From contig JAIXSZ010000016.1 in NCBI GenBank assembly GCA_027484425.1, positions 110,966 to 174,965 on the forward strand: a stretch of 64,000 nt of DNA, written 5' to 3'. This DNA comes from Sphingobacteriales bacterium (lineage in GTDB: Bacteria; Bacteroidota; Bacteroidia; Chitinophagales; Chitinophagaceae). Positions 9,277 to 18,215 of this stretch are shown one piece after another. Within the stretch, counting starts at the first letter, position 1; each line of letters opens with the position of its first letter. The translations under genes and the position numbers were made by a program. The notes under the pieces are model-generated. The model saw nothing but the letters and a program-made list of their open reading frames with translations. It searched no databases and had not been told where the DNA came from.

Positions 9277-10539
9277 ATGAAAAAAGCAATATTGATAGCA
9301 GCAGCCGTTGGCATGACTTTGCCGGGTATAGCTCAGGACAAATATGTTGTCTCTGCAAATTTGGCAATGAAAAGCCAGAATTATGAAGAGGCAAAAACGG
9401 AGATAGATAAGGCGATGGCCAATCCTGAAACCAGTAAAAAGCCAAAGGCGTTGTTGTCTAAAGCGCAGGTGTATTTTTCTTTGCAGAATGTAGAAAAATA
9501 CAAGGCAGGAAATCCGTACAAAGAGGGCTTAAAAGCAGCTATTGAATTGGCGGAAATAAAAGCAGATTATGAAAGAGGTACTGTAGATCAATTGCTGATG
9601 TTGGGTGGTTTTCTGTCTTACAATGAAGGAGTAAAGGCATACAACGATAGGAAGTTTGATGAATCGATGGAACTCATGAAAACTGTAACCAAAATAGGTG
9701 AAATGAATGGTGGTAAACGCTTTGAGAAATTGCCTCCAAATGTTCAGCGTCAAATGGATACGGTAGTGGCTGATGCTTATCTTACTATGGCAAACAGTGT
9801 ATACTTTGCCAGTAAGTGGGAAGAGTCTATACCTATGCTGATAAAAGTAAAGGAAAATCCTATCAGAAGATTGCCATCTGTGTATGAGTGCCTTATAGAT
9901 GCTTATAGCAGAACTAATAATGCTGAAAAAGAGTTTGCAACTATCGACGAGGCTCGTAAAGCATTCCCTAATGATGTAGCACTACGAAATCGTGAGTTAA
10001 ACTACTACATCAAGAATGGTAAGATGGAAGACTTAGTTAAGAAACTCGAAGAAGCATCGGCCAAAGACCCAGGTAATGCTGATCTACATTTCAATCTTGC
10101 TACTACTTACTTGAGTATGGCAAACTCTAAGGATGGTAAAAAGCCAGCTAATTCTGCAGAGTTGTACAGCAAGTCAGAAGAGTCATTTACTCGTGCTATA
10201 AAAGCTAGTCCGGACAATTCAGGATTCAACTACAATTTTGGTGCTTTATATTTCAATCAAGCAACTGATTTCAATGACCAGATCAATGCGATAACTGGTT
10301 CATCTAAAGCGGATCAGGATAAATACGAATCGTTGAAAGCAAAACGTGATGGACTCTTCGCAAAAGCTGCACCTTATTTTGAGAAGTCTTTCAGCATTCT
10401 TAATCCTAACGATGCTAAGTTGCAAGGTGAAGACTTGAAAACGTATAAGTCCACGGTTACTGCACTGAATAGAATCTATATTCTGCAAGGAAAAACCGAA
10501 AAAGCATCTGAAATGAAAAAAATATTAGATTCGCTGTAA
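9277..10539 (+). CDS. Secreted TPR-repeat protein
   Basis: 420 residues from the ATG at 9277. This start gives a proper signal peptide (MKKAILIAAAVGMTLPGIAQ, cleaved before DKY); the frame runs upstream to 9220 but adds only residues in front of the signal. The mature protein is helical with several tetratricopeptide-like repeats, for example KDPGNADLHFNLATTYLSMA and KASPDNSGFNYNFGALYFNQA. TPR proteins act as binding scaffolds; a periplasmic role is inferred. It lies 59 bases after gyrA and may be read from the gyrA promoter. It ends at a strong hairpin. No catalytic motif is seen. Confidence 0.85.
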   Translation: MKKAILIAAAVGMTLPGIAQDKYVVSANLAMKSQNYEEAKTEIDKAMANPETSKKPKALLSKAQVYFSLQNVEKYKAGNPYKEGLKAAIELAEIKADYERGTVDQLLMLGGFLSYNEGVKAYNDRKFDESMELMKTVTKIGEMNGGKRFEKLPPNVQRQMDTVVADAYLTMANSVYFASKWEESIPMLIKVKENPIRRLPSVYECLIDAYSRTNNAEKEFATIDEARKAFPNDVALRNRELNYYIKNGKMEDLVKKLEEASAKDPGNADLHFNLATTYLSMANSKDGKKPANSAELYSKSEESFTRAIKASPDNSGFNYNFGALYFNQATDFNDQINAITGSSKADQDKYESLKAKRDGLFAKAAPYFEKSFSILNPNDAKLQGEDLKTYKSTVTALNRIYILQGKTEKASEMKKILDSL

Positions 10540-10564
10540 TCTATTATCAATATTATTAAATGCT

Positions 10565-10597
10565 AAGAGAGCCGCACAGCAAAAGTGCGGCTCTCTT
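10565..10597. terminator. Bidirectional hairpin terminator
   Basis: A 13-bp perfect stem (10565-10577 with 10585-10597, AAGAGAGCCGCAC) and a 7-base loop, between the convergent TPR gene and acyltransferase gene. Confidence 0.85.
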
Positions 10598-10616
10598 TAT
10601 GTATTGACTTTTTCTG

Positions 10617-11501
10617 TTATTGTTGAGTGCTAGTTCGTTTATGCTTCCATCTTTTGTGCGACCATAGCCATGTCTCGGGATGCGCTATTATGTCTTGTTC
10701 CAGCCGTTTGGTGTGTAATTCTGATATGTAGCCGTCGGGCGTATTGGTGGGGTTTTCCAGCAGCATTTCGGCATGCAACTCATAGTAGCCGCGTTTTATT
10801 TTTCGCACACTTGCGTATACTATGGGGCACCCTGTTTTTCGGGCTATAATTTCTGTGCCCTTAAATACTGGTGTGTCCTGATTGAGGAAAGTTGTCCAGT
10901 AAGCGTTGTCGGGCTGTGGTGTTTGGTCAGCTATGAATGCGGTAGCACTCATAGGTGTTTTTCTGCCTAGCATTTCCTTGTAAGTGTTACGCATAGCAAT
11001 GAGTCTTGTGCCAAATCTGGTGCGCATTTTATACATCAGCCCATCGAAGTGTTTGTTGCGCAACGGATGATAAATCACATACAATGGTTGCAGGCATACT
11101 AAACTAAAAGTATTGCCTCCCCACTCCCAGTTGCCCCAATGGCCCATTACAAGTATTATGTTTTTCTGTTCGTTTGCCAGCTTTTCAAACAATGCCTTAG
11201 CCTCTGGTGATATGCCACAATGTTGCAGCATTTTCTGGGGACTGATAGTCAGTGTTTTAAAAGTTTCTAGAAACATATCACTCAAGTGGTGAAAAAAAGC
11301 TTTTCTGATATGTTTCAATTCAGCTTCGTTCTTGTCAGGGAAAGAATTGCGTAGGTTTTTAAGGACCACATCTTTTCTGTAGCCTAGCACATAATAGAAG
11401 ATGAAGTACAAACAATCTGCAATCAAATACAGCACCCTGAAGGGTAGTATTGAAAGCAAGTAGATAAACGGTAGCGTGATATAATATGTGAGTGCCTGCA
11501 A
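10617..11501 (-). CDS. Lysophospholipid / lipid A type acyltransferase (LpxL/HtrB family)
   Basis: Inner-membrane acyltransferase that adds a secondary acyl chain to lipid A or a related lipid. 294 residues, the normal length. Seen: an N-terminal hydrophobic anchor (about residues 5-40), the HX4E motif HWGNWE with His121 and Glu126, FIADQTPQ and the C-terminal WLWSHKRWK, all typical of the LpxL/LpxM family. It stands alone between a bidirectional terminator and a small ORF on the same strand. Whether it is LpxL or LpxM cannot be decided. Confidence 0.92.
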   Translation of the reverse strand: MQALTYYITLPFIYLLSILPFRVLYLIADCLYFIFYYVLGYRKDVVLKNLRNSFPDKNEAELKHIRKAFFHHLSDMFLETFKTLTISPQKMLQHCGISPEAKALFEKLANEQKNIILVMGHWGNWEWGGNTFSLVCLQPLYVIYHPLRNKHFDGLMYKMRTRFGTRLIAMRNTYKEMLGRKTPMSATAFIADQTPQPDNAYWTTFLNQDTPVFKGTEIIARKTGCPIVYASVRKIKRGYYELHAEMLLENPTNTPDGYISELHTKRLEQDIIAHPETWLWSHKRWKHKRTSTQQ

Positions 11502-11623
11502 TTAATTTCACTATTTGGTGTAAAATTAATCCTTTTGGCATAATGTTATTTAACTCTTCTGTTGAGGTTCTTATTGCTATCGTTTACTGGAAGGCAAGGC
11601 GCTAACTACCTTTTCCAATATCG

Positions 11624-11821
11624 CTACAGTCTTCTTGCTAGTTCCAGTATGTTAGCTACTGCCTCGGGGCGTGGTTGTAACAAATCTTTTGCCAGTGCAT
11701 TAAGTATGCGCTGTTCTTGTCTTAGCGAAGCAAACATACCTTCTTCTTTCTCAGCTGAGCGGCTATTTGAATAAGCGTATGTGAGGTTTTCTGTAAGTTT
11801 TTTATGTAAAGTTTTGTCCAT
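11624..11821 (-). CDS. Small hypothetical protein
   Basis: 65 residues from the ATG at 11821 (an ATG at 11851 in the same frame adds ten unlikely residues). The sequence is hydrophilic and predicted helical, for example LRQEQRILNALAKDLLQ and EAVANILELARRL, with codon use like that of real genes. It lacks signal peptide, Cys or known motif. It lies 122 bases upstream of the acyltransferase on the same strand and may share its transcript. I do not recognise it. Confidence 0.5.
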   Translation of the reverse strand: MDKTLHKKLTENLTYAYSNSRSAEKEEGMFASLRQEQRILNALAKDLLQPRPEAVANILELARRL

Positions 11822-11959
11822 CAGGAAAAGTGGTTTGATACAAAAACGCATCTTTACATCTTATTATTGCGTAGAAACTGAAAATAAATGTTAAAGCATT
11901 ACATCTATCCAATTTCGCTACGATAATGTGTTTACATTCGATATTCATAATACTAAGTG

Positions 11960-12871
11960 ATGAAGATAGGCATAACCGGAGGTACAGGACTAGTGGGTAG
12001 GCGTGTTACTGCACTACTGTTGAAGATGGGTAATGAAGTTGTAATTCTTACCAGAAATATAGCAGGCAAAAAAACTACCGGTGGGTGTTCTTATGCACTA
12101 TTTGATGCTGCTAACAATACTTGCGATGTGGCTGCGCTGAAGCAGCTTGATGCAGTAATACATCTGGCTGGGGAGCCAGTAGCTGGTAAGAGATGGACTA
12201 AGCAACAGAAGGGGCTGATAGTCAGTAGTAGGGTACAAGGTACTGGCTATCTTGTAGAACAGCTACGCATACACGGATCGCGTTGTAAAACCTTGATAGC
12301 TGCATCAGCTATAGGCTATTATGGTCCCGATAAACAGCCAATTACACCATTTACAGAACACGAATCACCGGCTACTGATTTTCTAGGCGAAACTAGTCGT
12401 AAATGGGAAGAAGAGGAGCAAAAGGCAGCTGATGTAATGCGTACAGTATCGCTAAGAATAGGTATAGTGCTAGCGAAAGAAGGAGGTGCATTTTATGAGT
12501 TTGTTAAAACAGCCAAATTTGGACTGTTGCCAGTTCCTGGATCGGGGCATCAGGTTATCAGTTGGATACATGTTGATGATCTGGCTCGTTTGTTTATATA
12601 TGCACTTACTAATGCCAACATGAAGGGTGTGTACAATGCTGTGGCACCAGCACCTGTTCCCACTGGTGTGATGATGAAGGAAATAGCTGCTGCCAGCAAA
12701 GGTTTTATGATTAGGATGCCCGTCCCTGCATTTGTGTTGCAGATAGTGCTAGGTGAAATGAGTGTAGAGATATTAAAGAGTTGCACGGTAAGTGCCTCTC
12801 ATACTTTGCAATCTGGTTTTACTTATACTTATCCGGATATTGGTAGTGCAGTTAAAAACCTGGTTAGCTAA
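11960..12871 (+). CDS. TIGR01777-type epimerase / SDR family protein
   Basis: Extended short-chain dehydrogenase of the YfcH/TIGR01777 group; the substrate is unknown, and these proteins are cytoplasmic. 303 residues from the ATG at 11960 (a GTG directly before it is less likely). Seen: the nucleotide-binding GITGGTGLVGRR at the N terminus, AVIHLAGEPVAGKRW, SAIGYYG with the catalytic Tyr region, LRIGIVLAKEGGAF and WIHVDDLARLF, all characteristic of the group. Length is normal. It is divergent from the small ORF before it and convergent with the metalloprotease (15-base gap). Confidence 0.9.
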   Translation: MKIGITGGTGLVGRRVTALLLKMGNEVVILTRNIAGKKTTGGCSYALFDAANNTCDVAALKQLDAVIHLAGEPVAGKRWTKQQKGLIVSSRVQGTGYLVEQLRIHGSRCKTLIAASAIGYYGPDKQPITPFTEHESPATDFLGETSRKWEEEEQKAADVMRTVSLRIGIVLAKEGGAFYEFVKTAKFGLLPVPGSGHQVISWIHVDDLARLFIYALTNANMKGVYNAVAPAPVPTGVMMKEIAAASKGFMIRMPVPAFVLQIVLGEMSVEILKSCTVSASHTLQSGFTYTYPDIGSAVKNLVS

Positions 12872-12886
12872 AGTAAGTATTCGTTT

Positions 12887-15118
12887 TTAGTCTACTACGA
12901 CTTTCCGAATTACGGTTCTTTTTGCCGGGTCAGTTAGCTTGAGAATGTACAAACCTTTTGCCCATAGGTACACAGGTATGTCTGTACTTTCTGTAACGGT
13001 TGATTCCCATTCTTTTCTGCCCACCATGTTGTATACTGAAACCTGCATTGGGTCAGTGTTTCCAGTAATAATATGCAGTATTTGCGATGCAGGAATTGGA
13101 TACACTTTTACAGCAGCATCTATGTTGCGAACAATCCTGAAGTCTCGGGTATTGATATTGAAGAAAACATTGCCTGCTCCTTTTACCTTGATACGTGCAG
13201 CCTTTACGGTAGTGTCTATATCAGGTAGGGTTACGCTAGCGCTGCCATTGTTAGGGAAGGTGCCCAATAAATATGGCCAGTTATAACCACTATCTACAGA
13301 AAGATAGATGTCGACATTGGATGCGTTAATTGGAGCAGCATTAGTGCCTGCTACATTCCAGGTTATTTTCTGTGAAGTGAGCCCCTGATAGGTGATGCCA
13401 TTATTGTTTTGGCTGGTAACTGTAAACCCAGCGCCACCTGTGTTGATTACATCTAGATGTATGGTGTCGTCGGGTATGGAAAAAGTACCAAAGCCATTTC
13501 GTAAACTACGTATAGCCAGTTTGAAAGTAAGATATCTGGCAACATCTGGTAGTTTTTCACCCGATGCATTATTCACTCCTGCATTGCTCTGTATGCCGTT
13601 TCTGAGTAGCTTGAGTGCAGGGAACATGCGCGTAGGCGACGATGATGGTATATAAGACCTAAAAAGTGGACCCTCGTTAGTGGTTGCAGGTAATGTTCTG
13701 CCGAATTCACCAAGATTCCATTGTTCCCAGCAGTAAGTGATAGCAGCATTAGTAGTAGAGTCCTCGGCTTGCGGTGCTGTGAGTTCGAAAGGAGTACGGT
13801 AGGGTATGGTGTAAGAAGCAGTGAATGATACAATGCCTGGAGGTTTGTTGTTTGTAGGCGATTTTATGGGGCAATCATCACCAGCGGTCATAAGGTAATT
13901 ATTTATTTGTTTGAGGCTGGTGGTATGAAAATAGGCATCGCTATTTGGTTGTAGGTTATCTGGGCCGCATATACCTGCGTATGCCATAATGGTAGAGCCA
14001 CTACCGGGTTCGAAAGCATTGGTTTGCACACCCTGACCTGTACACGCACCAGATTGTGTATTGTTAAAGGTGTGGTCGGCACCATACTCATGCCCCATTT
14101 CGTGAGCTACATAGTCTACATCAAATCCATCACCAAATGGTGTTTCGCTACCGGTTACACATTGAGCTTTACTGCCGCTTCTGCAAATAATGCCCACCTG
14201 AGAAAGTCCACCTGCTCCAGTGCTGAAAGCATGTCCCAAATCGTAGTTAGCATCGCCTATTAGCGAGTCGCACATTTTTTGGTTTTGGCTCATAAGCCCA
14301 GCTGGAGAAGAATTATACATACCTAGAGGGTCGGTAGCCTCAGTAGTGAATATCAGCGTGTCTTCATGATCTGCAAATACCATAGTAACGGCAAGTTCGC
14401 GCTCATAAATACCGTTTACCCTATTGATGGTGGTAGTCATTTTGCTAAGTACTTCTGCTTTAGTGGGCGTGGCATTGTTGGTTACCTTTTGGGCATACTG
14501 GTGGGTGCAAGAAACTGCAAGCCTATATTTGCGCAATTCATATCCGTTGACCATTCTTTGGGCAGTAGCAGTATTACGTGCTGCACTCATCCAAGGATTT
14601 TGTGCTGCTTCGCTGGTCATGCAGCTATTATGATGTAGGTTGCTATTGTCAATATCATGTTTGTAATATACTGCGTAAGTGTTGCTAGCATTAGAAGTAG
14701 CTGGGTCAATGATATAAGTATTGTTGCCATCATATACCATGGCATGAAATCCATATAAAGTAAAGTCTAGCTTTATTGTAACTGATGGGTTGTCAATATC
14801 CACACCAGTGTATGTGGCAAGCATTGGGTATCTGGCGGCAAGTGGAGGTGGTAATATAGATGTGGGGTGTATACTGAATGTTTGCTCTTGTCCTATGGGG
14901 CTAGGAATGCTGATAGTTTTATTCTTGCTACTACTTGTGAGCACTTGTTGTAGTTTGCTATTATCTGTGCTATACAATAATGCCTCTTCAGGGAACTCGT
15001 GTATGAGATCGATTGATGAAGGACGGGCTGCGATTTGTTGCCAAATTACCTGTGCATTAAGGGAGCCATTACCCACAAGGCACAATAGTAGTAGGTATAT
15101 TGGTAAATTTTTGTTCAT
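12887..15118 (-). CDS. Secreted reprolysin-like zinc metalloprotease with T9SS sorting domain
   Basis: 743 residues. Signal peptide MNKNLPIYLLLLCLVGNGSLNA; propeptide-like region to about residue 190; metzincin catalytic domain with the zinc site HEMGHEYGADH (His339, Glu340, His343, His349), which matches HExxHxxGxxH of reprolysin-type (M12B-like) proteases, followed by a Met-turn candidate in GSGSTIMAYAGICG. After about residue 420 come beta-rich modules and, from about residue 668, a T9SS type A sorting domain (VKVYPIPASQ ... GLYILKL ... VIRKVVVD). It should be exported by Sec, cross the outer membrane through T9SS and be anchored or released outside. A -7 box lies at 15196-15203. Confidence 0.92.
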   Translation of the reverse strand: MNKNLPIYLLLLCLVGNGSLNAQVIWQQIAARPSSIDLIHEFPEEALLYSTDNSKLQQVLTSSSKNKTISIPSPIGQEQTFSIHPTSILPPPLAARYPMLATYTGVDIDNPSVTIKLDFTLYGFHAMVYDGNNTYIIDPATSNASNTYAVYYKHDIDNSNLHHNSCMTSEAAQNPWMSAARNTATAQRMVNGYELRKYRLAVSCTHQYAQKVTNNATPTKAEVLSKMTTTINRVNGIYERELAVTMVFADHEDTLIFTTEATDPLGMYNSSPAGLMSQNQKMCDSLIGDANYDLGHAFSTGAGGLSQVGIICRSGSKAQCVTGSETPFGDGFDVDYVAHEMGHEYGADHTFNNTQSGACTGQGVQTNAFEPGSGSTIMAYAGICGPDNLQPNSDAYFHTTSLKQINNYLMTAGDDCPIKSPTNNKPPGIVSFTASYTIPYRTPFELTAPQAEDSTTNAAITYCWEQWNLGEFGRTLPATTNEGPLFRSYIPSSSPTRMFPALKLLRNGIQSNAGVNNASGEKLPDVARYLTFKLAIRSLRNGFGTFSIPDDTIHLDVINTGGAGFTVTSQNNNGITYQGLTSQKITWNVAGTNAAPINASNVDIYLSVDSGYNWPYLLGTFPNNGSASVTLPDIDTTVKAARIKVKGAGNVFFNINTRDFRIVRNIDAAVKVYPIPASQILHIITGNTDPMQVSVYNMVGRKEWESTVTESTDIPVYLWAKGLYILKLTDPAKRTVIRKVVVD

Positions 15119-15195
15119 CAGTTAGTAGTAATAATAAATGTTCAAGTGTGATTGTGCGAGGACAGACAACTACCTTAAGTTACCTATCCTTACAA

Positions 15196-15203
15196 CAAAA
15201 ATA
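15196..15203 (-). promoter_or_regulatory. Probable -7 box of the metalloprotease gene
   Basis: TATTTTTG on the minus strand, 78 bases before the ATG at 15118. No TTTG at the right distance upstream. Confidence 0.35.
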
Positions 15204-15274
15204 GAAAAATAAGCGAATAGATTTTACTGCTATTTATTTAGCCGAAAAAAGGCACAAGGAGGAAGGTTTTGGGC

Positions 15275-15331
15275 AAAAAAAAGCCAGCCTGAGAACAGGC
15301 CAGCCCCTATAAACCCTATCACTATGAAAAC
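15275..15331 (-). ncRNA. Predicted small RNA, copy 1
   Basis: A minus-strand unit made of a promoter (15337-15367), a transcript of about 57 bases starting near 15331, and an intrinsic terminator. The terminator stem is GGCTGGCCTG with CAGGCTGGCT (about 10 bp with G.U pairs, loop TTCT) followed by eight T. The conserved block shared with copy 2 begins within a base or two of the predicted start of transcription and ends at the T run, as expected for an RNA gene. The 5' half is complementary to a stretch shaped like a translation start (CACTATGAAAACT). No known RNA family is recognised. See also the alternative plus-strand reading in the findings. Confidence 0.5.
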
Positions 15332-15332
15332 T
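15276..15332. repeat. 57-base direct repeat, copy 1
   Basis: Identical to 15397-15453 except one base (actatg here, accatg there). The start-to-start distance is 121 bases. The sequence between the copies is not repeated. Confidence 0.9.
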
Positions 15333-15336
15333 GTTG

Positions 15337-15367
15337 CAAATTTACTGACTATATCAATAACTGCAAA
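15337..15367 (-). promoter_or_regulatory. Promoter of small-RNA copy 1
   Basis: Minus strand TTTG (15364-15367), a 19-base spacer (15345-15363), TAAATTTG (15337-15344): a full match to the Bacteroidota consensus TTTG-N19-TAnnTTTG. Predicted start of transcription is near 15331. Confidence 0.65.
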
Positions 15368-15396
15368 TGTTTTTTTACATTTTTTAACATTGTGAT

Positions 15397-15453
15397 AAAA
15401 AAAGCCAGCCTGAGAACAGGCCAGCCCCTATAAACCCTATCACCATGAAAACT
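15397..15453. repeat. 57-base direct repeat, copy 2
   Basis: Second copy of the block at 15276-15332, one substitution. It contains the GCCTG/CAGGC hairpin next to a run of seven A on the plus strand (T on the minus strand). Confidence 0.9.
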
Positions 15454-15486
15454 TCTTTATCAAAAAGTAATGTTTTTAGTATTAAG
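15397..15486 (-). ncRNA. Predicted small RNA, copy 2
   Basis: Second unit of the tandem pair. The best promoter (15493-15524) would start RNA near 15486, giving about 90 bases with a 33-base unique leader before the conserved block and the same intrinsic terminator. A weaker box TACTTTTTG (15461-15469, one base too long) sits where the copy 1 box does and could give a 57-base form. Confidence 0.45.
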
Positions 15487-15492
15487 ATAATG

Positions 15493-15524
15493 CAAAGATA
15501 CTATTACATTTTCTGAAACACAAA
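15493..15524 (-). promoter_or_regulatory. Promoter of small-RNA copy 2
   Basis: Minus strand TTTG (15521-15524), a 20-base spacer, TATCTTTG (15493-15500): a full match to the Bacteroidota promoter. The rest of the 15119-15585 gap shows no gene. Confidence 0.6.
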
Positions 15525-15585
15525 ATTTTTAAATATTTTTTACATTTTAATAACATAGTGGTGTAAGCCACTGATTATTAGTATG

Positions 15586-16143
15586 TTATTTCTTTTTCTT
15601 GGGCGAAAACATAGCTAGCATTCTACGACCTTCCATTTTAGGCATAGATTCCAGCGCGCCATGTTCTGCTAACCGCTCAGCAAATTTTAATAACAACAAT
15701 TCGCCACGCTCCTGAAACATGATAGCACGTCCTTTAAATTGCACGTAACATTTTACCTTGTTACCATCTTGTAAGAACTTTTCGGCATGTTTTGCTTTGA
15801 AGTCGAAATCGTGATCGTCGGTATTTGGGGTAAAACGAATTTCTTTTAGTTCAGACTGTTTTGCTTTAGCTTTCTGTTCCTTGTCTTTTTTCTTTTTCTC
15901 GTACAGAAATTTCTTGTAGTCAATGATACGACATACTGGAGGAACTGCATTTGGCGAAATTTCTACCAGATCCACTTCTTGAGCAATAGCCATTTTGAGG
16001 GCTTCAGCCAATGGGTATATACCGGGTTCTATCTCTTCTCCTATCACGCGCACTTCAGGTGCAGTGATCTCATTGTTTAGGCGGTGTTCGTTCTGTGGAA
16101 CTCTGGGCCTGAAAAAAGGTTTTGGTTTTGGTCTTTTCTGCAT
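15586..16143 (-). CDS. infC: Translation initiation factor IF-3
   Basis: IF-3 binds the 30S subunit and controls start-codon selection. 185 residues from an ATG at 16143. Seen: the N-terminal domain RLNNEITAPEVRVIGEE and PLAEALKMAIAQEVDLVEI, the lysine-rich linker YEKKKKDKEQKAKAK, and the C-terminal domain KEIRFTPNTDDHDFDFKAKHAEKFL. Length is normal. It follows thrS by 104 bases, as in many bacteria, but rpmI and rplT, which normally come next, are absent: downstream lie the two small-RNA-like repeats and then a metalloprotease. Confidence 0.97.
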   Translation of the reverse strand: MQKRPKPKPFFRPRVPQNEHRLNNEITAPEVRVIGEEIEPGIYPLAEALKMAIAQEVDLVEISPNAVPPVCRIIDYKKFLYEKKKKDKEQKAKAKQSELKEIRFTPNTDDHDFDFKAKHAEKFLQDGNKVKCYVQFKGRAIMFQERGELLLLKFAERLAEHGALESMPKMEGRRMLAMFSPKKKK

Positions 16144-16187
16144 TAATGGTTTTTAAATTACCCAACAAAATTAGATTATTTGTTTAT

Positions 16188-16240
16188 AAAACAGACACAA
16201 ATAACGTACAATTTTTTAGAATGTTATCTGTGTCTGTTTT
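16188..16240 (-). promoter_or_regulatory. Long hairpin between thrS and infC
   Basis: A 12-bp perfect outer stem (16188-16199 with 16229-16240, AAAACAGACACA), one mismatch and 5 more pairs, with a 17-base loop. In the minus direction it ends in TTTTATAAAC, so it could be a partial terminator or an attenuator setting the thrS:infC ratio, or the infC leader structure. Function is inferred. Confidence 0.5.
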
Positions 16241-16247
16241 AAGATGG

Positions 16248-18197
16248 TTATTCTTTCCTTTTGCCTTTTATTTGCTCGCTTACCACACTCCGAATTTCCT
16301 CACAGAAGGCATCTATAGGCAAAGCGCCTTTGTCGCCCTCGCCATGTTTGCGCACAGATACTGTGCCGTCGGCAGCTTCTTTTTCGCCTACTATGAGCAT
16401 GTAAGGTGTTTTCATAAGCTCGGTATCGCGTATTTTTCTGCCTATTTTTTCACTGCGCTCGTCCAGTTCTGCACGCACATCAGCAGCTTTCAGTTTTGCA
16501 GCTACTTCGTGAGCATACTCGCTGTATTTGTCGCTTATAGGTAGTATCATTACCTGTAGCGGTGCCAGCCACAGCGGCAGATTGCCACCACAGTGCTCTA
16601 GCAACACTGCTATGAAACGCTCCATGCTGCCAAATGGTGCACGGTGTATCATAACGGGACGTTTGCGGGTATTATCTACATCTACATACTCTAGCTCAAA
16701 GCGCTCGGGCAGGTTATAATCTACCTGTATAGTGCCCAATTGCCATTTTCTGCCTAGTGCATCGCGCACCATAAAGTCAAGTTTAGGACCATAGAATGCA
16801 GCTTCGCCGTATTCTGTTACTGTTTTGAGTCCTTTTTGAGCTGCGGCATCTATGATAGCTTGTTCTGCTATTGCCCAATTTTCTTCTGAGCCTATGTATT
16901 TGCTACGGTCTTCTTGGTCGCGAAGTGAAATCTGTGCTGTGTACTCAGTAAAGCCCAACGATTCGAAAACGTACAACACCAGGTCGATAACCTTTTTAAA
17001 CTCGTCCATTACCTGCTCTGGCATACAGAAAAGATGCGCATCGTCCTGAGTAAAGCCACGCACCCTTGTAAGCCCGTGAAGCTCACCACGCTGCTCGTAG
17101 CGATACACTGTACCAAACTCGGCATAACGTATTGGTAAGTCTTTGTAAGAGCGAGGTGAAGATTTGTATATCTCGCAATGGTGGGGGCAGTTCATGGGTT
17201 TTAGCATGAATTCCTCACCCTCTTGAGGGGTAGTAATGGGGCGGAAACTATCGTTGCCATACTTCTCCCAGTGACCGGAGGTTACATACAGTTGTTTGCT
17301 ACCTATGTGGGGAGTCATAACTGGCAGGTAACCGATCTCTAATTGTGCCTTTTGCAAAAACTGTTGTAGACGCTCGCGCAACATAGCACCCTTGGGTAAC
17401 CACAACGGCAATCCGCTACCTACTTTTTCAGAGAAGGTGAACAATTCTAGTTCTTTACCTAGTTTGCGGTGGTCGCGTTTTTTTGCTTCTTCCAGTAGCG
17501 CTAAGTATTCATCCAGTTCTTTTTGAGCTGGGAAGGTGATCCCGTATATGCGGGTAAGCATTTTGTTTTTTTCATTGCCACGCCAGTAAGCGCCTGCTAT
17601 GTTGGTAAGTTTCACGGCCTTGATGGTACCAGTAGCCGGTATGTGAGGGCCACGGCACAGGTCGGTGAAGTTGCCCTGTGTGTAAAACGTGATGCTACCA
17701 TCTTCCAGCCCTTCCAGCAGTTCCAGTTTGTATTGGTCGCCTTTTTCGGTGAAGTATGCTATAGCTTTGTCTTTCGGCATGTCTTCGCGCACATAGGCAC
17801 TGTTGGTACGTGCCAGCTCTTTCATTTTGTCTTCTATCTTTTTCAGGTCTTCTTCTCCTATGGTACGACCGTCGAGGTCTATATCATAGTAAAAACCACT
17901 TTCGATAGCTGGACCTATACCGAATTTTACGCCCGGGTACAGGGTTTCCAGTGCTTCTGCCATAAGGTGGGCAGAGGAGTGCCAAAACGTAGCTTTAGCA
18001 TTTTTGTCATCCCACGTCAGCAGACGCAGCGATGCATTGTTATGGATGGGGCGGCTGGTATCCCATATTTCGCCGTTTACTTCGGCTGCCAATACTTTTC
18101 TTGCCAGTCCTTCGCTTATAGATTTTGCTACATCTGCGGCACTGGTTCCTGCGGCATACTCACGTACCGAGCCATCAGGGAGTGTAATTTGTATCAT
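16248..18197 (-). CDS. thrS: Threonyl-tRNA synthetase
   Basis: Class II synthetase that charges tRNA-Thr. 649 residues, full length. Seen: TGS domain at the N terminus ([21 protein letters not shown]), the editing domain with [12 protein letters not shown], the catalytic core with [35 protein letters not shown] and [11 protein letters not shown], and the anticodon-binding domain from about residue 545. It heads the thrS-infC unit. A -7 box at 18245-18252 and a short hairpin in the leader (18216-18237) precede it. A long open frame on the opposite strand inside this gene is only a shadow. Confidence 0.98.
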   Translation of the reverse strand: MIQITLPDGSVREYAAGTSAADVAKSISEGLARKVLAAEVNGEIWDTSRPIHNNASLRLLTWDDKNAKATFWHSSAHLMAEALETLYPGVKFGIGPAIESGFYYDIDLDGRTIGEEDLKKIEDKMKELARTNSAYVREDMPKDKAIAYFTEKGDQYKLELLEGLEDGSITFYTQGNFTDLCRGPHIPATGTIKAVKLTNIAGAYWRGNEKNKMLTRIYGITFPAQKELDEYLALLEEAKKRDHRKLGKELELFTFSEKVGSGLPLWLPKGAMLRERLQQFLQKAQLEIGYLPVMTPHIGSKQLYVTSGHWEKYGNDSFRPITTPQEGEEFMLKPMNCPHHCEIYKSSPRSYKDLPIRYAEFGTVYRYEQRGELHGLTRVRGFTQDDAHLFCMPEQVMDEFKKVIDLVLYVFESLGFTEYTAQISLRDQEDRSKYIGSEENWAIAEQAIIDAAAQKGLKTVTEYGEAAFYGPKLDFMVRDALGRKWQLGTIQVDYNLPERFELEYVDVDNTRKRPVMIHRAPFGSMERFIAVLLEHCGGNLPLWLAPLQVMILPISDKYSEYAHEVAAKLKAADVRAELDERSEKIGRKIRDTELMKTPYMLIVGEKEAADGTVSVRKHGEGDKGALPIDAFCEEIRSVVSEQIKGKRKE

Positions 18198-18215
18198 ATT
18201 GTTTGGTCATTAACA

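Noticed and set aside
15276..15453. CRISPR array
   Set aside because: Only two repeats, 57 bases long, with promoter and terminator features and no cas genes.
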